A stretch of 39,329 nt of DNA. Origin: Candidatus Iainarchaeum sp. GTDB lineage: Archaea > Micrarchaeota > Micrarchaeia > Anstonellales > Bilamarchaeaceae. Within the stretch, counting starts at the first letter, position 1. The number at the start of each line of letters is the position of its first letter. The position numbers were made by a program, and so were the translations under genes. Positions 34,968 through 39,329 of this stretch are shown here, piece by piece. Below the pieces are notes generated by a model. It searched no databases. It was given only the letters and a program-made list of their open reading frames with translations, and was not told the origin of the DNA. The stretch is taken from positions 1-39,329 of the forward strand of contig JAQUBA010000010.1 of assembly GCA_028686985.1 (NCBI GenBank). The letters are read 5' to 3'.

Positions 34968-36971
34968 CTATTCTATGCCCAGCAGGCGCCGCATTATGGC
35001 CTCGTTGTCCAGCCCCATCGTCATGTTGATGAGTCTTCCCTCGGATGTTATGTAGATGCCCTCAAGCCCGTTCGGGCCGAAAAGGTAAATCACAAAGTTG
35101 GGGACCCCCTTATGTTCCCCGTAATCCCTTATGACCTCATCTATGTCCCTGCCCGTATAGGTATCGCCGTAGTCAAAGAGCATCACCTCGCTCCCGTACC
35201 GCAACAGCGTCACAACGTGCGGCCCGTTCGGGGTGTTTATCCCCCCCGCAACCAGCGCATCCATGCCGTTGGAACGGAAGAATTCGGCGATGAACCAGTG
35301 GATGCCCGCGCAAACCGCTATCCCGCCCCTCAAATCGTCGGGAAGCGGCTCGTCCCCGTGGGTGGAGCGCCAGTCTATGAATTGCTGCATCCACAAAAAG
35401 ATGTCATCAAGGCCCGCGCCCGCCACCCTCTGCAGCTCGGAGTCAAATATCCTTGAGTTCATCAGGGCATCCTGCACACCGTTTGCATATGCCTCGTCGC
35501 CGAGGAACGCACCCAGGAAGCGTGCGGTATTTATCAGTTCCTGCGGGCTTGTCCCGCTGTATGAGTCTGCGAAATCCCGGAATGAGGATGAGTTGCTTAT
35601 CCTGCTCTTAGCGCGGTTCACGATGACGTCCCAGGTGGCGTCGCCGGAGGAGCCGAAGCCATGTATCCCGGCGTGCCCGTACGCGGAATCCAGCGCTGAG
35701 GGCCGCCTGGAGGCGTCCTGCTGGTGGTCATAGCTGGAGGTGTTGGTGGAGTCCATGTGTTCCCCCCCATAAGTTACGCTGGCGCCGAGGGTTATGTACG
35801 GGCCTATGCGGCCGGCGAATGGCTCAATCCACTGGGTTATGCCACCCGCAATCCAGAGCCTTCCGGAAACCTGGTCGCTTATCACCCATTCCCATATCCC
35901 GCGCAGGCCGTACTGGTTGTTCAGCCCTCCGATGTCGGCAAATGCGCCGATGAGGTAATCCTGGAAAATGCGCGCCTGGAAACCGACCTCCGCGCGCTGG
36001 AACTTGAGCGTGTATCTTCCTATGTATGCGGTCTCCTGGGGATTGTCCGTCCCTGCATAGAAAACCGGGAATGCATAGATGGAATAGCTGAACCCGGAAT
36101 CCGGGTAGCCGCGCAGCCGCATGGAAACCCCTGCGAGGAAATTGAAATAGATGTCCATGAACGTCGGCCAGGAAAAGTTCCCGCCGCCCACCGCCGCCGC
36201 GGTTACGTCCAGTATTTTCGCGGGGTCCAGGGAATTAAGGGGAATGGGATAGCTGAAGGAAAGGGCACCGGTGTGCGCGGAGAAAAGGGAGCCCGTACCC
36301 TCCGTGGGGAGGTTCCCCACCCCGGTAAGCGTGCCCAGATATGCGAGCTTGAATCTCCAGAGGTTCAGTTCCGGGCTGACCAGGAGGCCGCCGAACGGAA
36401 GCGCCTGTTCGTGCATCCAGATGTTCCCGCCGCGCAGGGCGAGGATGTCCCTCCAGCTCACGTGCGCAACCAGCCCGGTGCCGGCTTCGTTCCCGACTAT
36501 GCCGCCTCCCATGTTCCAATCGTTCGCATGCATCTGCCTCCGCAACATTGCCAGGTCCAACAGTGGGCTTGGGGAAGCGGGGTCGCCATCATAGGTGCTG
36601 CGCGGCTGGCCGACCGCACGCTGCAGGTCAAGGAAATTGGCGTAGAAGAGGCGGTCGCCCGGAAGGATGAGCGGGGACGGCTCCCGCATGCATTCGCCCT
36701 GCGGGGTGCGCTCGCATTCGGCGGGAGGGACTTCCGCGGGTGCGGCTGGGGCTGCTGGAGCAGGTCGTGGCGGCGTTGCATCCTGTGCGTGGGCAATCCT
36801 TGAAGCCAAAACCGCGGATGTCGCAAGCCCTGCGGTCACGAGTAAAGATGAGAATTTGCGCACGAGCCAGGACCGCCTCCTGCCGCGCATTCTTTGTTCA
36901 AATCCCCCCTGGGAGGGGCGTGCTCCATCAGCCGAAGGGCGAACGCCGGTTTCACCATGTTGCAGTTGCAT
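34968..36971 (-). CDS. secreted protein: long signal peptide, beta-barrel-like region, C-terminal transglutaminase-like domain
   Basis: RRRSWLVRKFSSLLVTAGLATSAVLASRIAHAQ signal; many aromatic beta strands; GGIAVCAGIHWFIAEFFRSNGMDALVAGG…GPHVVTLLRYGSEVMLFDYGDTY. Confidence 0.6.
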   Translation of the reverse strand: MQLQHGETGVRPSADGARPSQGGFEQRMRGRRRSWLVRKFSSLLVTAGLATSAVLASRIAHAQDATPPRPAPAAPAAPAEVPPAECERTPQGECMREPSPLILPGDRLFYANFLDLQRAVGQPRSTYDGDPASPSPLLDLAMLRRQMHANDWNMGGGIVGNEAGTGLVAHVSWRDILALRGGNIWMHEQALPFGGLLVSPELNLWRFKLAYLGTLTGVGNLPTEGTGSLFSAHTGALSFSYPIPLNSLDPAKILDVTAAAVGGGNFSWPTFMDIYFNFLAGVSMRLRGYPDSGFSYSIYAFPVFYAGTDNPQETAYIGRYTLKFQRAEVGFQARIFQDYLIGAFADIGGLNNQYGLRGIWEWVISDQVSGRLWIAGGITQWIEPFAGRIGPYITLGASVTYGGEHMDSTNTSSYDHQQDASRRPSALDSAYGHAGIHGFGSSGDATWDVIVNRAKSRISNSSSFRDFADSYSGTSPQELINTARFLGAFLGDEAYANGVQDALMNSRIFDSELQRVAGAGLDDIFLWMQQFIDWRSTHGDEPLPDDLRGGIAVCAGIHWFIAEFFRSNGMDALVAGGINTPNGPHVVTLLRYGSEVMLFDYGDTYTGRDIDEVIRDYGEHKGVPNFVIYLFGPNGLEGIYITSEGRLINMTMGLDNEAIMRRLLGIE

Positions 36972-37142
36972 CCCTATCCCGGCACATATTATGCCGGAGA
37001 GAGTATTTAAAAGTAGCGAATGGTGAATTGCGGGAGAGGCAAATTGGAATCAGACGACCCTCTTGTCTTCACAGCCGGAGCTCAGAAATACCTCTTATCA
37101 TCACGTGAGAATAGTACGCTTAGGCAGTTAATAAACCTGCGC

Positions 37143-37598
37143 TCAAGCCATCTCGGAAAACGCAAGCGACACGAACTCCGGCTTCTCTATCCCCAGCTTT
37201 TTGAGGATGGGCCTGGTTTCTGAAAGCTTCCCTTCTATTATGAGGAAATCGCCTATCGCGGGAAGGGAATGGATGCTGATGGAGGAGCCCCGGTAGGAAT
37301 AGGAATGCACCCTCTTCTCAATCACCCCCGTCACTCCGAACTTTTCCGAGAGCTCCTTCTCCTTCCTGTCCGCATCCTTCAGCGGCTTTGCGTCCTTCTT
37401 CAGCCCCCACTGGCCCTCCCGGCACATCCTCACAAGGAATGCGGCGCCCTTCATGCGCTTTATCTTGAGGAAGCACTCGGCCGGCTGGAGGAAGTAAGTG
37501 TCCTTCTCGGTCCAGGAACCCAGGAACTGCGCGCCCATGAGCTTGAGGCGGTTGCGCACAGCGGACTGCTGGAAAATCCTTACCTTGACCTGTTGCAT
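37143..37598 (-). CDS. CYTH-domain (class IV adenylate cyclase/thiamine-triphosphatase-like) protein
   Basis: VKVRIFQQSAVRNRLKLMGAQFLGSWTEKDTYFLQP…FLKIKRM…YRGSSISIHSLPAIGDFLIIEGKL. Confidence 0.75.
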   Translation of the reverse strand: MQQVKVRIFQQSAVRNRLKLMGAQFLGSWTEKDTYFLQPAECFLKIKRMKGAAFLVRMCREGQWGLKKDAKPLKDADRKEKELSEKFGVTGVIEKRVHSYSYRGSSISIHSLPAIGDFLIIEGKLSETRPILKKLGIEKPEFVSLAFSEMA

Positions 37599-39329
37599 CT
37601 ATTCCGCCTTCCCCTTCTTTCTTGTAAGCCACATCCTATGGGCCACATAGGCTAGCAGCACGACCGCAACCACGCCCAGCGGTGGCGCCCAGCCGGGCAG
37701 TTCCGCGGCAACAAGCAGCCCGGTGCCGCCTTCCCCGGCGGCAGGGGACGAACTCTCGTTTGCCCCTCCTGCAGGAGTTTCGGGCACCCTCACGCACGAG
37801 CCGTCGCTTGCGCACGTGAAGCCGGGCCCGCAGTCCGCATTTGTAATGCACCCGGGCTGGCTTGGAGTGCCGGGAGCCTCGTCCTCATGAGTTGCGGGCG
37901 GCTGCGCAGGTTCCTGCGGCTGCCCCGCCCCTTCCGTGGGCTGCTCCTGCGGCCCGGAAACGCACACACCAGCCGTGCACACTTTCCCTGCCGCGCAATC
38001 CGCGCTCACGTTGCACCCCGCGATTTCCGGCAATAGCCCCGCAGGGCAGGTGGTGTATGCAAAAACCAGCGGATTGCCATAGGTATAGCTGGAAAGCTCA
38101 AGGTACGCATTGTATGTTCCATTCATTGAGGCGTTGAAAAGGATGGAGCCGTCGGCGCCGGTACTGCCGCTGGCGATCTCCCCCGCGTTCGGTTCCCTGA
38201 GGACAAGCCGGACGTCCACGCCCTCAAGCGGCTCACCCCCATCAGATGCGGATATTACGATCAGATTGCCGGGGCATCCCCTTTCCCATTCCACGTCCAT
38301 ATCCCCATCGCTGGCGGCAGGGGGGGCGGATGAGGGCACATGCACAGAGAACGTGACGTTTGAGGAATTCACATTGCCCGCGGTGTCGTTCGCGAACAAT
38401 TCAAGGTAATGCCCTCCGTTCGCCAGGCTGGTGGTGGAATTCAGGCAACCGGGCAGGGGCACGGAGGACGCACCGTCCAGCTCGTACCAGCAGGAATCAA
38501 GGTGGAGGTCGTATGCCGTGTAGTTTAGGCCTATCGTGGCATAACGGTAGATGCCGCCGGTTGGGGACTGGATTGCAACGGATGGGGCAGTTATGTCCAC
38601 CGTGAAGGAAACGTTTGATGAGTTGGTGTTCCCTGCGGTGTCGTTTGCATAGAGGAATATGGAGTTCTGCCCCTCAATTGCCGTAATGGTGTTGTTCGCG
38701 CATCCTGGCAACGGGACGGCCGCGCCTCCGTTCAGTGCATACCAGCAGGAATCAAGATGCAGGTCCGAAGCTGTGAAGTTGAGGTCCAATCCCGTATAAT
38801 TGTATGTAGTATTGGACGGGGATTGGATTGCAACGGATGGGGCGGTTATGTCCACGGTAAAGGAGACGTTTGTGGAGTTTGTGTTCCCTGCGGTGTCGTT
38901 TGCATAGAGGAATATGGAGTTCTGCCCCTCAATTGCCGTGATGGTGTTGTTCGCGCATCCTGGCAACGGGACGGCCGCGCCTCCGTTCAGTGCATACCAG
39001 CAGGAATCAAGGTGGAGGTCGGATGCAGTATAGTTCAGGTCCAGCCCGGTATAATTGTATGTGGAGTTTGCCGGGCTCTGGATGGCGGTTGAGGGGGGGA
39101 TTGTGTCCACCGTGAAGGAAACGTTTGATGAGTTGGTGTTCCCTGCGGTGTCGTTTGCATAGAGGAATATGGAGTTCTGCCCCTCAACCGCGTTTAGGGC
39201 CGTGTTCGTGCATCCCGGAAGCGGCACATCAGCCCCCCCATTGAGCACGTACCAGCAGGAGTCCAGGTGAAGGTCGGATGCAGTATAGTTCAGGTCAAAC
39301 GTTGTGAAATTGTATGTAGTATTGGACGG
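37599..39329 (-). CDS. large surface protein with tandem Ig-like repeats and C-terminal TM anchor, truncated at window edge
   Basis: Repeats VAIQSPSNTTYNYTGLDLNFTASDLHLDSCWYALNGGAAVPLPGCANNTITAIEGQNSIFLYANDTAGNTNSSNVSFTVD; C-terminal PPLGVVAVVLLAYVAHRMWLTRKKGK; frame open to 39329. Confidence 0.85.
   Translation of the reverse strand, partial: PSNTTYNFTTFDLNYTASDLHLDSCWYVLNGGADVPLPGCTNTALNAVEGQNSIFLYANDTAGNTNSSNVSFTVDTIPPSTAIQSPANSTYNYTGLDLNYTASDLHLDSCWYALNGGAAVPLPGCANNTITAIEGQNSIFLYANDTAGNTNSTNVSFTVDITAPSVAIQSPSNTTYNYTGLDLNFTASDLHLDSCWYALNGGAAVPLPGCANNTITAIEGQNSIFLYANDTAGNTNSSNVSFTVDITAPSVAIQSPTGGIYRYATIGLNYTAYDLHLDSCWYELDGASSVPLPGCLNSTTSLANGGHYLELFANDTAGNVNSSNVTFSVHVPSSAPPAASDGDMDVEWERGCPGNLIVISASDGGEPLEGVDVRLVLREPNAGEIASGSTGADGSILFNASMNGTYNAYLELSSYTYGNPLVFAYTTCPAGLLPEIAGCNVSADCAAGKVCTAGVCVSGPQEQPTEGAGQPQEPAQPPATHEDEAPGTPSQPGCITNADCGPGFTCASDGSCVRVPETPAGGANESSSPAAGEGGTGLLVAAELPGWAPPLGVVAVVLLAYVAHRMWLTRKKGKAE
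38570..39329. repeat. tandem near-identical repeats, 255-bp period
   Basis: GAATATGGAGTTCTGCCCCTCAA recurs at 38655, 38910 and 39165 (exactly 255 nt apart = 85 codons). Confidence 0.9.

Noticed and set aside
35724-36803. 359-aa plus-strand ORF
   Set aside because: Antisense to the 667-aa secreted protein, which has a signal peptide and domain-like motifs
37028-37100. tRNA-Leu-like text GCGGGAGAGGCAAATTGGAATCAGACGA…
   Set aside because: No matching 3' acceptor strand or T-arm with GTTCRA loop in the following sequence
38570-39329. Repeat array considered as CRISPR
   Set aside because: Repeats are 255-bp, in-frame and coding for Ig-like domains; no short direct repeats with unique spacers and no cas genes in the window

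Overview
The window is a high-GC archaeal chromosomal contig. The lineage is inferred, probably a small-genome DPANN/Micrarchaeota-like archaeon. The basis is leaderless TATA-box promoters (TTTAAATA about 25-30 nt before ATG), deoxyhypusine synthase, a tRNA-Arg without encoded CCA, and many lipobox proteins. Bases 1-22 are an Illumina adapter remnant, and the right end breaks inside a 255-bp tandem repeat array. Recognisable housekeeping genes include surE, a bacterial-type metK, deoxyhypusine synthase, polX (with PHP domain), trkH/trkA, a DEAD-box helicase with a disordered tail, tspO, a PEBP-family protein, parvulin, an RNase J-like beta-CASP protein, SIMPL/DUF541, an SdpI-like protein and CYTH. 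Toxin-antitoxin candidates are vapBC (12.0-12.7 kb) and a small ORF plus GNAT pair (21.3-22.1 kb). The most interesting region is an AT-rich island (about 12.7-19.8 kb) of unfamiliar genes: membrane ectodomain proteins, one ending in a cytosolic HTH; a HEPN-like protein; small coiled-coil/TM proteins; and a proteasome-beta-like Ntn-hydrolase with Thr1/Asp17/Lys33 exactly in register, followed by a 49-aa ORF absent from the ORF track. The Ntn module sits between an apparent fossil 5' end of the RNase J-like gene and the intact gene. Several island promoters share a TAATAC(T)-type element between the TATA box and the start codon. All calls are from reading the sequence; no database searches were run.
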